64,000 nt of DNA. Source: Gnetum montanum (Eukaryota > Streptophyta > Gnetopsida > Gnetales > Gnetaceae). Positions 23,065 through 35,559 of this stretch are shown one piece after another; position 1 is the first letter of the stretch, and each line of letters begins with the position of its first letter. Below the pieces are notes generated by a model. It saw nothing but the letters and a program-made list of their open reading frames with translations. It ran no database searches and was not told where the DNA came from. The stretch covers positions 613,730-677,729 of the forward strand of contig MNCI01028922.1 in assembly GCA_015680685.1 (NCBI GenBank). The letters are read 5' to 3'. The translations under genes and the position numbers were made by a program.

Positions 23065-24956
23065 GTAATTAATACCTTGCTTCGGTGTAGGTCCATTGGC
23101 TATGTTGTGGTATGGCTAATTCTGGATCTGGGGATATATTAATAATGAGTACCGAAGGTGAAGGGGTTAGGAAAAAATTGAAAAAATTTGAGGCTAAGAG
23201 AAAATCAAAAAAATCAAGCCCCGTACCCCCATGACTAATCGCGAACCTTCGATAGCGTTAGAATGGAGAAAGAAAAGGAGTAAGAAATATAGATAAAAAG
23301 GAACAACTATCGCATCGATGAAATGGATGTCAAGATGGAAATGAACAAAATAAAATTAATTGCAAAATCTTAAGGAAAAGAATTTAACTAATGCTCCAAA
23401 TAGGAATGTCAGTGCATCCTCTCTAAAACAAGCTTATCCCTTTAATGCCCTGACAAACCCACATTCAAGGAGTCTGTAGGCTCTGGGAATGTCATTTGGA
23501 ATAAGAGTTAAAGTCTTAACCATAAGTGTTTACCAAAAAGAAAACAATGCATCAACCAAAATATATACACTAATGATACAGCCGACAATGAGGTGAAAAA
23601 TGGAGAGAAGAATGGAGAGAAGAGGATGGAATGGAATCCTAAGAACAAGGTGGTGTACAACCCCTTATGTGTTGTATGATTAATGTGACTTAGAAATTCC
23701 CATTCCAAGTCTGACCTCAAACCAACCATATCCAGTGACTTCTCATCAATGCATTCAGCTAAACCATCCACTTGGATAACAAGGATGCATTCCCCAAGAG
23801 TTACCATCATTCCAATGAAACAAAGGAGAGAATGGGAAGCGAGAAAGACCTTAGTTAGAGGGAACACTTTTGGTTCCATAACCAATGCTTCTAGCCCAAG
23901 TTAATTTCATCTAAGGGGTGTGCTTTGAATTCTCACTTAGTTTTTGTTTTTTGTTTTTTGTTTTTGTGTTTTTATGTGTGAGAACCACACCATGCAAAGA
24001 CTTTTTATTTTTATTGTCTCAACTTCCGCTAATTGGGGTAACATCAGAACGATGAGAAAACTCAAAAAGAAAACATCCAAGCACCCAAGAGAATAGCCAA
24101 CACAAAAGCATCAAGTTCCCTTGAAGTCACATCCTTTTCAATCCTTGAGTCCTTCCTTAGTTTGAAAAGTGCCAAGTCACCGATTTGTGAAATTTCTTAT
24201 TATGAAAGGAGACTGTACATTTCTAAGCCAAGAGAGACCATAGAGTGTTGTGGATGAATGGATGAAGTGGACTCATTGCCTACCATATCAAAAGAACATA
24301 CCTTAGTGTCAACATCATAACTTAAAGGTAAAAACCAAACACTAGCAATAAACATGAAAATAGTTCATACCATCATTCCGAACACTTATTGGGTGACAAA
24401 CTTACAAGGTGGATCACACACACACACACAAAATGGAAAAGTATAATGATGTTGTAAAAAAAATAAGAAAAGTTAAAGAAAGTTGTAAAACAAAAACTAG
24501 AAAAGTTAAAGAAATTTGTAAAACAAAAATGTGTAAGACAAAAATGTTGTAAAAAAACGTGTAAAACAAAAATGTAAAAGTAACTGAGGGCCCCATATGA
24601 TTAGCATAGGTGGCCATCTCCCCCATGACTAAGTAGAAAGAAAGAGATCCGAAATAATGAGTGCCTGCTTGAATTTCTAAGAAGTGCCCAAATTCTCCTA
24701 ATTGATGATCTTAGATTAAGGGGTGGAAGTTGGCGATGCTCATATTTCAATGTATATATGCTTTTGTTCTGGGCATGGGTTTCCTCAGTTTGTTCCATGC
24801 ATATTTGGTTGCTTCTTCGAGTAGTTGTCAACCACGGGGTGTCTACTACTAGTTGTGTGGTTGCTACATACANNNNNNNNGATCTTTCCATAAATATTTA
24901 TCTTAGAGATTTGCAAGGAAAGATCGCGGATCCTAAGACATGTGTCTACTGTACTT
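23065..24956. other. Unassigned sequence with one minus-strand ORF
   Basis: A minus-strand ORF of 125 codons (23508-23885) contains MVTLGECILVIQVDGLAECI and a Phe-rich end; I do not recognise it. A T/G-rich run lies at about 23938-23970, an AC dinucleotide run at 24416-24431, and a degenerate repeat around AAAGTTAAAGAAA at 24440-24560. Eight N are at 24873-24880. I see no conserved retroelement domain, although the position suggests decayed internal DNA of element H. Confidence 0.4.
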
Positions 24957-24959
24957 AGT

Positions 24960-25260
24960 CATGCCCTTCCCATTATAATTGGGAAGTTCCCTTTTTTTTG
25001 TTGACCTCAATCACTAGGAAATTAGTTGGGTAAGACCAACCACACACAGTAGTAATGATGTCCTCCACCAATCCCATGGGAATGGTGATGGACTGGTTTT
25101 CTAGCTCTAGTTAAATGTTGCTCTTCTTAAGTTGGGATAGGTTCCAGGTGTGATACATCTCTTGTGAAATTAAGTTAACTTTGGAACTTGAGTCAAGAAG
25201 GGCTCAATGTGGTTCATTTTCGATGATCTAAAGGTGGATTAAGGGACTTCCAGGATCAGT
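24960..25260 (-). pseudogene. Protease remnant of element D
   Basis: The minus strand reads ALLDSSSKVNLISQEMY, the active-site region of a retropepsin with DSG changed to DSS. Further on are IPMGLVEDI and then FLVIEV, with FPIIMGR at the end. This is the layout of Ty3/gypsy protease but of another lineage than A, B or F. RT does not follow. Confidence 0.7.
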
Positions 25261-25639
25261 TAGTTTCTTGGGAAGGTGGCCTACCTTGATCTAGTCAGTT
25301 ACAATATGCATCAACATAACCGTATGCGTTAAGCTTTGTTGGACTGAAGGGTGCTCCGAAGTGTTAGATGGTGGAGGAGTGTACATGGGCTCAACCAGTT
25401 ATTATTGTGAGAGTTTTTCTGGGCTTTTGGTTCTGAAGAAGGGCATTCTCTTTTTATATTTTTTAGAACCAGTAGCAAGTTAAATATTTACATCTCTCAT
25501 AGCGTGACGTTGTTGTTGTTGAGTAGGAAGTTTCCCTTGCATTGTTGAAGAAGGAGGTGTTATGGGAACTACTTGTGGAAGAGGTGCAAATGAATTTAGA
25601 GGATGGTGTGGGTATGGAGTGTCTCCTGGAGGAGAAGGA

Positions 25640-27094
25640 GTCCTCCTAAAGTACTCTCGAACTTGTTAGTGAGGGTGGGGAGTTGTGTGACTCATAGAGT
25701 CACTTGGAGAAATCAGCTGCTACACATAATATCCATAAGGGTCAGGCTGCCAGTAAGGGTGCTAATGTTTTGGTGATGGCATCCCCCATGACTGTGGGTA
25801 TTGCCACTACTGATGCTATCCGATGGGTTGTGGTGGAGTTCCACTTGGATAATACATCAAGGGTTGGTGGAACTACCTTGGGTTACCTTGGGGATAAGGT
25901 AACCTATGGGGCGTTTTCCATTGATTAAGTCTTGGATTAAGTGCATACACCCCAGACTCCTGTAGATGTGAGATGATTGGACAACATCCCTTAGGATGGT
26001 CATAGTGGTGCATCTCACATCCACTGTCATCGTTTGTGTCTGACTCCACAACCACATCAGAGTTAGTGATTTTTCCCTTACCCTTGTTATGTGCAGGGCC
26101 TAAATCTCTCCACTTTGTCTTACCTTTGTCACTACTTTATTCTACCTTAGACTCTTCTACAATTTTTAAGATAGTTTCAATTTTAGAGTCTAAGGAACTC
26201 CATACGTTGTTTACCTTAGCCACTATTTCTGTTGTGAACTTTTGAAGTGGCAAGGTCTTCTTGTTCACCAACTCTTCGATTGATGACTCATCCTCCTCAT
26301 TGCAAAATCTCACTCCCTTCTTTTGAAGAGAGGGATCACTGTTGTATTCTTCTGCACCTTCCCTTTTTCGTAGCTCATCTTCTTCATTTGCTACTTGCTC
26401 CAACAAGTGATGTACTTCATGGGCTCTAAGTTGTGAGAGTCTCCCTTGGGCATAAGTCCCAAGGGTTCTTCTCATTTCATGCCTTATCCCATCCACGATG
26501 TGGCGAAGTTGATCCCTTTGAGTGTACCCATGTCCTGGGCAACGATGTAACAATGTGTAGTAGTGGGCCATGGTAGCATCCAAGGGTTCCCTCCATTTTT
26601 CCACACTGGGGCTTCCATGATTATCATGAAAAATTAGGTGGAGTGGCTTTTTTACCTTTTATGGTTATTCTAGCTATGCAGGAGTGTCCGTAGGGTTGTT
26701 GGTGTTACTCATCTATGCCTAAGATCAAGATCTTTTTGTTTTGGAGTCTGTGAGGGGGGTATTTCAAGATTTTTCCATTTTTTCCATGATAATGGTGGAG
26801 GTTTCAACATGGAAGTGGTCTCCCTAAATGAAGAAAGTCATATCTATGCCAAATTGATAGTTGATCAACCATGCGTATCAACTTTTGGGTTGTTGGTGTC
26901 AATGGTCAATGTTGGATGTCAAGATGCAATAATTTGGAGGCTTCTAAGTGCCTCATGTAATCTTCCCCTTTTCTACCATGTTGGTCATGATTGACCCAAC
27001 ATGGATGAGAGGGGGATGTTAGTTTTGTACCATATTTGACTACCTTTTGGGCTTCTGGAACTTCTAGAGGATTCCAATAGGGTTTAGGGGTCAC
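25640..27094 (-). pseudogene. Gag remnant of element D
   Basis: The best part is 26137-26604: EKWREPLDATMAHYYTLLHR, then QLRHIVDGIRHEMRRTLG and acidic KREGAEEY, a gag capsid pattern. Upstream pieces reach an ATG at 27094. Downstream, 25640-26050 is Pro/Gln/His-rich and leads to protease. Frames are broken. This gag differs from that of A, and its neighbours belong to other elements, so D is an isolated fragment. Confidence 0.6.
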
Positions 27095-28020
27095 TAAGCA
27101 TCAAGAAATGGTCATTAGATCATTGATATAGGTCATTTTTGGCTTCCCCCTATCTATACACACTAAGGGTGAGAGGGTCAATGTGGAAGAATCCTCCCTT
27201 AGTGTGAAAAACACCAAATCCTAGGTTTCAACTAGTTTTGAGTAGGTTTGGTGGGGTTCCTAGACTGCCGAAGATGCTTGGAGGGATTCTAGTTTACATG
27301 GGGCCCATTTTGGAGTTCAAACTTGTACTAGATGGGTGTTTGGAGGTAAGAGTAATTATTACCCCTTTTCTTTCATACTAGGCACTACTACCTTAGCATG
27401 GAAATCCATGGTGTCTAGCCTTGCTCATGTCTTACCCACTTTTGGAAACTCAAGGTTGAAAAAGGTAGGTTTGGGTTCGCAAAAGTAGCAAAATATTTCT
27501 AATTCCAATGATTTAATAAAATAGTAGGAATTTTTCAATGTTGGGCATGGTATTCCTAGCATGGATGCATGGGTTTAAGATTTCCATAAGGTTTTAAGAG
27601 TCAAAATTGACAAAAATCTCAATGTTGATGTAAGTTTTGGTTAAGAATGAAGGTGCAGGGTGGGGTTAATAAACCAAAAATTGAAAATTTTGAAAAGTAA
27701 AGTTGTTTCCCATCCAAAAAAAATGTGAACTATAATTTCATCCCTTACACTTCAATGCACTTGTAGTTATGGTGCATTGAATTGGTAGGTAGGGTTTCAA
27801 GGTGTGCGTTTACATTTTACATGAGTTTTTTATGTTAAAATTTTCAAGTTTTGATCACAAATGTCATTCTACAACAACAACACATTAGAGGAGAGCTCTG
27901 GTAGAGGTTCATGTGGTAGCAACAACCAATTATTTATGTGGAAGCCTTCTATCTTCCTCATACCCAATTTTGATATCTCATCCTTCTTAGTTTCCATCCA
28001 TTCCTAGTGTTGACCTTGCC
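27095..28020. other. No gene seen
   Basis: AT-rich DNA between the gag remnant of D and the start of gene copy A. By comparison with element B, RT of element A should begin near here on the minus strand, but I see no trace of it. It may hold the upstream region of gene copy A. Confidence 0.4.
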
Positions 28021-31000
28021 ATGGTGCCAAAGAAACAAGGGGGAAAGAGCTAAAACCCAATCATTGAAAATGTGGATGAATGTGATTAGGAGCTGGAAGG
28101 CATACCTAGGCCCATCTCCATCTAGGCTTCTTTTGCTACTCCTCCAAGGTAGGCATTTCTACCAATTTTTCCTTTGTTCTAAGGTTTTCAAGTTTTGTTT
28201 TCCATGTGTTAAGGCCATTTTTTCTAGATCTACTTTGGTGGAGGGATTAAAATAGAATTTTGATCAAATCCCATCTTCCATTTTTTCCATTTCCACATGG
28301 ATCCATGGTCATTTTTTTGTTTTAGGTTTTGTAGATTTGATTTTGAAAATAGGGCATGTTGTTTCATGCTTTTTTCCCAAAAATTTGGGGTATGGCCATT
28401 TTTTTTAAGATCTAGGCCTCAGGGTTTGTTAAAATTAAGTTTTAAAAAAATCCTACCCCATTATTTTAGTGTGAAATTTAATGGGTTTTTATGGTTTTAG
28501 TTATTTTGATTATTTTCATGGCTATATGGAATCTAGGTGTTGAGATTTTTGAAGTTTTAGCATGAAAGAGCAAGCAATGTTGTGTATTTATTCTTGGTAG
28601 AACGGCTACACATTTGTAAACTTGAAGGTTTCAAGTTTGTAGCCCTTTGTTTAAAATTTCCTATGGCTATTGTCTCATTTAATTTTACCTTGAAACGAAG
28701 AAGTTATGGCTGGTTCCCTAACATTTCGCAGTTAGGTTGTTTGTGCCACTTTTGCAATTTCATGTTATTTTGCAAATTGTTTCTAAGGAAAAGTTAAAGG
28801 TTTTGGGTATTTTCTAGTCATGAATGCATAGGTATTGGCCTCAACTTTCCAATTAAGATAGAATCACTTGGATTTCACTTCAAATGAATTTTCTATGAAT
28901 TTTTTACGAAGCATGTGTAATAAGGATGTTTGTGCTGTTTTTTAATTATTATCCAAATTCACGAATTTTTACTACATAAAAGGCAAAGGTTTTGAATTTT
29001 TTCTAAGCATGGGTGTGTAGGGCTCAATTTAAGCCTTTAAATGGTGGTAAAATCACTCTGTTTAGAGCTCAAACAAACTTTTTATGAATTTTTTGGCTAT
29101 GGCTATGTGAATTAAGGCAAAAATCATGATTGTAGTACATTAACTATTTGGAAATAGATGAGGTTGAAATGTGTAACTTATGTTTTTCTTTTATGAACAT
29201 GTAAAATTGATGCTTAATTTTTCTTTTTTTAAAAGAGGAAAATATTTTCTATTTTAAATAAGCTTTTACTATTGCTGCATGGCTTTTTTCTATGTTTATT
29301 ATGCTTTTCCTAAGCTTTGTGCATAGTTTAGATGTTGTTTTTCCCCAAATTCATACATGTTTTGCATAATTTAGATGTTTTTTCTAGTCTTATGATTGCT
29401 TCTTTTTTCTAATTTATGCTTTAAATTTATGCATAATGTAGATGCTATTTTCTAAATTTATGCATAACTTGCATGTTTTTTCCAAGTTCATGCATAACTT
29501 AGCTGCTTTTTCTAAATTTATGTATAATTTAGGCTAAGACTTAGTTTTAGCTATAATGTTTTGACTATAAAGGCTATAAAATATGGTAATAATTCTTATA
29601 TGGAATTCCTCAAGCTAATTTAGATAAATATCTAAGAGCTTTTTACATAGGCTAATTTCACCTCTAACTTAGGAAGTTTTTTTCTAAATTTGTTAAGAAA
29701 TTTCCATTGGTCATGATGTAAGGTCATGTAAGCTTGTAATAATGTTTTCTTGTGGAATTAGTTAGACTAATTTAGATAAACACCTTAGAGATTTTTATAG
29801 AGAGTAATTTCACCTCTAACTAGGATGTTTTGTCTAAGTTTGTCAAGAAATTTCAATTGGTTATAATGTTTTTGTGCTTTGGTTCATGTAGGGTCTTTTG
29901 AGGCCTATCCTCATTCTAGTGGAGCTAGTTGGTATATTGTGCTACATTGGTCATCCTAATACCAACACTCTAGCACATGACATGCCTTTTGGAAAGCTTT
30001 CATTGTGGTTCTAACCTGGGATATGGGATTGCCTTGTCTACCTTCTTAGGAACTTTAGTGTGATGTTGTGATCACGCTTGTCCGTGGATGTAGCGGGGGT
30101 TGTTGTGTTGACCCTATTACCTTGGGCATCTAGCTTGATTTCTAGATATATTACTGACATGCCACTTCCTAAGACTATAGGGGGACCAATAGATGCCATA
30201 AGTCCATGTTACCTTTTAAAGAACTAAACAATGCTAGAGTATAGTCAGTATAATACCAAAAATACTTTGATGGTGACACATAGAGTCCACACATTATTCT
30301 AGAACTTGCTTGGCACCATGTACTATCTATAGGGGTAAACATGGTTATTGTAATGCTTTTATGATTTTGGCTTGATTACCTTCCCTAACTTCATTGATTA
30401 TACAACTGCTTATAGGTATAAGGTTAACGATTAGGGCTTGATCATCAATGATTAAATCATGGCAGTGGCTCAAACTACTTTAGATCCTCAAATCAAAATT
30501 GCTGTGTATGAATATTTAAGTGAGGACTTTGATGAATATGCTGCTAGGTTTAACCATGTATACAAAAAGTGTAATGTTGATAGGACAATGCACAACTAGT
30601 GGGTAGATGCTGATAGCACGAATTAGATCCTTGTAGCTAGGGCCTCCACACTATAGAGGAAAAGAAAAGGTAAATGTAAAGGCTATAACTTTGAGTGTTC
30701 TATTTCTTTGCTTATTCATTGAAATTTCTCATATTGATGCTAAAATTTGGTTATTGCTTCATAGGACCTTCCACCTTGGTTGATGTTACTATACCACTTT
30801 TAGGTTGGCATCATGAGGATACCCTTGTCTTGAAGTTTGGTGAAGTGACATCAACATAGGAGTGGCTAAAGAAATAGGCACTTGGATACATTCAAGCAAA
30901 CATCCAACATGCAGGTTTACTTGATGTATTCATGGCACCTCTCCCTTACATTCCTACTATAGAGATGTTGCATGTCATTGACTCCTTTGATGAGAAGGTT

Positions 31001-33424
31001 GATTATTTTAGCACCATCATTTGAGGTATGAAGGTGAACATGGACATAGGTGCTATCCTCTTTCATGACTTGTTTTTTATCCCTACTAATGGGGCAAAGA
31101 TTTCCTCTAGGATAGTAAGAAAATTAGGCCATCATGATGAAGTTCTAGAGTGGCTTGGTGCCAACATGGGCCACTTTGAAATTTCGATGGATAGCTTCAT
31201 GTCCCTTGATGCAAAGGAATCATATCCTTTGCTTAGGTCTCATGTTTTTTCCAAACTTCTATCACAAAAGAAGGTAATTAGGCTGGCATAGGGGTGGATC
31301 TTTAAGAAGGTCCTGATGGAAGACATTAGGTTTGATTGGATGGTTGCTTTTGCTACTGCACTTCTGGAGGAGATCCTCAAACTTCATGTTGACACCTCTA
31401 GAATAATACATATGCACTTTTCATTTTTATAGGTTATCTGAAGAGGTTTGTGGAGTTTCTGGTAGTGTATAAAAATGGATGATGGGTTTCTCAAGACCCA
31501 AGCCAACTTTCTACGCCTTAGATAAAACACATTTATCCACCAATGCAAGCCCAGAACCCACTAGAGGGGATGAATGATACATTATCCATCACCACTAAAA
31601 ATCTTAATGTTTGGTAGTACAAGTCTCCTGATAGTACTAATGATGATGAAACCCTGTCATTTCCTTCTAGAGTCTAGGATGCCAAACTATGATGTATGGA
31701 GGCTGAAGGAGAATCTAGGGAGAAACTCAAGAGGCCTATGGAGGAGGCACTCACAACATTACATTAGCCTACCTAGAAGAAGCATAAGTTTAAGCTTAAG
31801 CCATCATAGTATGCAGTTGTAGGTATGCTTTCTTTAAACTTGGCTATTTCAAGTTCTCAAATTTTATGGCTACTTTATGATTTCATGTGTTAACCAAGTT
31901 TCTATGTGCTATGATTGTAGATAAGTGTCAAGCTATAGTAGCCCAAGCTACTGTAGAGGTAGAACAAAGGTGTGTAGAAGAGGCACTCCTAAAGCAACTT
32001 ATGGTTGAAGGATTTTCTGATGTAGGTATAGATGATTTAGATGCCTTGTTTAGTGAGATGGTACTAGGTACCTCTCCCATCATCATCTTAGAGGAGGGAT
32101 AGGGGGAGGAGCCAAGTATCCCTATGACTTAATATTTTTGTTATATCTCATTGGTTATCTTTGGTTTTCATCCTAACCTTTTGATGATTGTTATGCTTAT
32201 AGTAGTTTTTGAATTACCAGTGCTAGCTCCTGTCCCTAACTTTCATGTGAAACCATGGGTAGAGACTCCAGAAAAAGTGAAGTTCTTATGTAGGATGGCT
32301 AAGGACATCATTGATTGGTTGCATCAAGTTGTACTTGAGATAGGAAAGGATTTTGTTTTATGTGTTTTAGTTGTGGGCTTTGCTTGCATTATGGCTATCT
32401 TAGGTTTTTTTTATGCTTGTATTTTATGCTTGTGTATTTCCTTCCATGGAATGGAACCCCAAAAAAGACATGGAGATAGAATCCTTGCCTAGGCTTTCCT
32501 ATGATGTTTCTAGTGTATCCATGAAGTTGTATGAGACTACTATTGATTTAGCAATGTCATGTGAAAAAACTTCATGGGAGTTGTAGAGGTTCAACAAATC
32601 CCTTTGGGAGGAAGTTGTGGCCTTAAGGGAACAGACTCAAATGTACAAGGATACAATTAGAGATCTTCGAGATTGTATGGCCTTTGTCGAAGCCCCAAGT
32701 GGCTAACTAAGAAAAATTACAGACTAAGGAGATCACATGGACTTACTATTGGCATGTTTTTTAGGAAAAAGTAGTGGTCCTATGGGAGATGGTGGAACAA
32801 CATATGAAAATGGATCTCATCTTCCAAAAGGTTGAGGACTAGAAGGATCATTACACTTGGGTCATGGAGTGGAAAAAAACACAAGAGGCCCATAGGAGAT
32901 AATATAAGGCCAATCATGAGGCCTACCTAAAGGGGCTCAAGGATGAGTCAGCTGAAGAGTGCAAAAGAGAGCTATTTATTCAGGGGGATCTAGGCAATGA
33001 GTTCTTATCAACTTTTTGAAAGTACTCTTAAGGTGGAGCAATCCCCTACTCTTTAGATTACCATTGTTGTAGGTGAGACCTCTACAGTTGCTACTATCCA
33101 TGAGCCTCCTACTTGACTCATATAGATAGGACTAGTAATCTTTTTGGCATTGATCTTGGGGATGTTGACTGGGTTAACATGATAGAGGACCAGATCCTTC
33201 ATCATTTGGAGGAAGGCCTTTCCTATCTACCCTCAAAAGTAATGGAGTTGGAATCTTCATAGGTTTGATATATTTTATGTTTTAGTATTTATTTTAAGTC
33301 ATGATTTTGGATATGTGTTACTAACTAGCTATATGTTATTGTATTACAAGCCTCAAGAGACATTGGAGACCCTAGTGGTGAGAATGGGAATGACCCACCA
33401 CTTCCTCCTTTCGATGTCACTTAG
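28021..33424 (+). pseudogene. Conserved antisense multi-exon gene, copy A
   Basis: The start is ATG at 28021 (MVPKKQGGKS). A long first intron (28150 to about 29890) precedes LRPILILVELVGILC. Later blocks are LKFGEV (about 30830), VIDSFDEKV (about 30975), LEWLGANMGH (about 31150), SKLLSQKKV (about 31255), KRPMEEALTT (about 31735), CVEEALLKQLMVEG (about 31970), KPWVETPEKVKFLCRM (about 32250), SCEKTSWE (about 32560), HYTWVMEWKKTQEAH (about 32855) and FGIDLGDVDWVNM (about 33160). It ends in a short acidic exon at 33424. Short introns are at 30671-30764 and 31823-31920. It opposes gag-protease of element A. Many stops are TAG or TGA where relatives suggest Gln or Arg. The family is not recognised. 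Confidence 0.75.
28150..29890 (+). other. First intron of gene copy A, with tandem duplications
   Basis: Donor AAG|GTAGGC follows exon 1, and the acceptor is ATGTAG just before the exon that begins GGTCTTTTGAGG. Inside are repeat pairs: about 28800-28980 with 28985-29110 (shared AAGGTTTTG and ATGAATTTTTT), short ~38-bp units around AAATTTATGCATAACTT at 29270-29530, and two ~155-bp units at 29590-29880 (shared AATTTAGATAAA and AATTTCACCTCTAACT). The exact splice sites are inferred from comparison with copy B. Confidence 0.5.
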
Positions 33425-33734
33425 CAGCCTCCTTTAGTTTATCTTGTTGGATATTTATTTTGTTTTCATATTGATGGCTATGATTAGCCAAGACTATGTT
33501 ATAAATGGTTGTTATTCTTTGATGTTCTTGCCACACAGTGTGGCAATGGCCATGTATGTTATGGACATTTTAACTTTAAATTTAAACTTTGGTTTTATTT
33601 TTGGCTAAAGGCATCTATAGTAGTAGTGAAGATTGAAATTAGCTATATTGATGTTTTTGGTTATGGCTAATTGGAAAAAGGAGGAGTCATAATAAACAAG
33701 ATATTTGCTAGTTTTAGGTCAGTGCTGGCATAGG

Positions 33735-33845
33735 TTATATTGCACTATTGTGGCTATGCTGCCAATTTAAGGCTATGGTGGGCCATAATGCTAGTTTAAG
33801 ATCTTAGTGGATCATAGTGCCAGGTTAACATCTTAGCAGATGGGA
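33735..33845 (+). repeat. Tandem CTAGTTTAAG motif downstream of gene copy A
   Basis: Three to four degenerate units (GCTAGTTTAAGATCTTAGTG and variants) lie about 300 bp after the stop of gene copy A, between it and protease of element A. The position matches 53200-53310 in element B. Confidence 0.6.
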
Positions 33846-33899
33846 TGCGAAAGAGACGTATATTTATAAGGATTTTTTCAATCATAAGAAAGTTTGTAG

Positions 33900-34660
33900 T
33901 AAATAGAAAAACTGCAAACAAACTTAGGCTACATGCATAAGCTATGTGCATAAAATAACAAAGATATAATAAACTGCAAAAATAAAGTAAGGCTACTTGG
34001 CTACCGATGCATTTAGTGATAGGGGCATGGGAAGGTTAAGGTGAACTTCACTTGTGTAGATTCTTCCTAATCTTTGCAAGATTAGGGAGTGAGTAAGGCC
34101 TATTTTACATAGGCTTTCTTTCTCCATCCCCTTCACTTATGATGTTAAAAGCGAGTTCATCCAATGTACCCCATTGCTTATCGTTGTCATTGTTGGATAT
34201 CTTGGGCTTTTGCTCTTCATGGATAGGAGCTTCTTCTTGAAGCTCCACTTTGGATCCCTATTCAATGCCTATGTTGTTGATAACTAGGGTAACTATGTTA
34301 TCACTATGAATGATGATTTTACCTTTCTTATTAGGAAGGGAAATTTCATGATGGATGGGTAAGGACATAGCTCGTAACTAAGCTAACCAAGATCTTCCTA
34401 GGATTAGGTTTAATACTGGTGTCTCTTCCACCATCGAGAAGTTTTTGGTTTTAGGAAATTATTCTTAGGCTATAAAATTTAATGAGATAGACCCCTTGAC
34501 AATAACTCTTGATCCATTGAGAGACTTATGAGTTGTAGTGGTTGTAGGTTGTACTTGCTTAGTTAAACTAAAGTGTTCAATGATGGTGCATGGGATGATG
34601 TTGGTTGTAGCTCCATCATTAACACACATTGATGTATTTTAAATTCTCCTACATGAATGG
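33900..34660 (-). pseudogene. Protease region of element A
   Basis: The minus strand reads CVNDGATTNIIP (about 34620), the retropepsin active site with NDGA for DSGA, and LNLILGRSWLA (about 34390), the second conserved protease motif. LPIHHEISLPNKKGKI follows, then a polar tail that fades near 33900. In the element this is the end of the gag-protease unit before RT. Several stops occur. Confidence 0.75.
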
Positions 34661-35559
34661 TTATGAATAAAGGGGCAATATTCACTTTTCCATTCTAGGG
34701 ATTAACCTTAATTTTGATATCCCAAAATGTTAAGTGATTTCTTCTTCCCTAGGAAGGGAGGTATCATCACTACATGGATGACTTCCTCGTTAGTAGGAAT
34801 ATCCTTGCTAATGGATATGGGGGTCAACATTTTTACTAGAACCTCACGATGTGTGATAGAAGTCATGATTATGTCACACAAGCTTAGGGTTGTGTTTTTT
34901 TCTTGATGAATTGCATGACTTGGTCCATTTCACTAAGGAATTTTTTGTCATTGGACATGGGAGTGTCATCTCAATTTTGCTTTACTTCCTCCATGCATCC
35001 AAAAATGTGGACTTTGGCTTTAGGCTATGGTTGTTGTGGCTCTTCCTTGTTGTTTTGGTTATGGGCTTTGGTGTTCTTCTATGGCTTTTTGGTTGAAGAG
35101 GTTGGGGCAAAGAAGGTAATGGGTATAGCTAAAATGGAAGTGATTTTTGATGGAACCATTTCCTTTTTTGCATTCATATGCTTGTCTTCCTTGCTATTAG
35201 GCTTTTGCTTATTCTTCTTTGTTTATTTGGCTTTATTTTTTTGGTTGTCAGTTATTGGCTGTGAGGAAGAAGTAGTAGCATTGGTCACCATAGGAGGTCA
35301 TTATATAGCTGTTTAGGCCTATTTGGGTTGTTTTGTGTTGGGAAACCTTGATTACAAAAGGTTTCCTCATAGGCATTCATGATGGTACTTTCACAAAAAA
35401 GGGGGATCTTGAGATATGCGAAGCCAAAGAAGCCCTTTCACTATAGAGGGGTACTTAAATCACGAACGATTCTCTTATAGAACTATAATTGTCATCAATG
35501 TTGAATGTTGAAATAACATAGGGACTATATTTGGCATTAAATGGGTCTTTGTAGACCTA

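Noticed and set aside
24400-24560. Microsatellite-like AC run and AAAGTTAAAG repeats as a functional site
   Set aside because: Ordinary low-complexity sequence with no link to a feature.
24832-24836. CACGG here as the partner of CACGG at 21918-21922, giving full bounds for element H
   Set aside because: The sequence next to it does not match the LTR end at 22799, so a five-base match alone is not enough.
24881-24924. Inverted repeat GATCTTTCC / GGAAAGATC beside the eight N
   Set aside because: A 9-bp match in AT-rich DNA next to an assembly gap is weak evidence of structure.
28021-33424. The plus-strand gene as a separate mobile element inserted into A and B
   Set aside because: I find no terminal repeats or target duplications at its edges, and its position relative to protease is the same in both elements. 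An ancient single insertion before amplification cannot be excluded.
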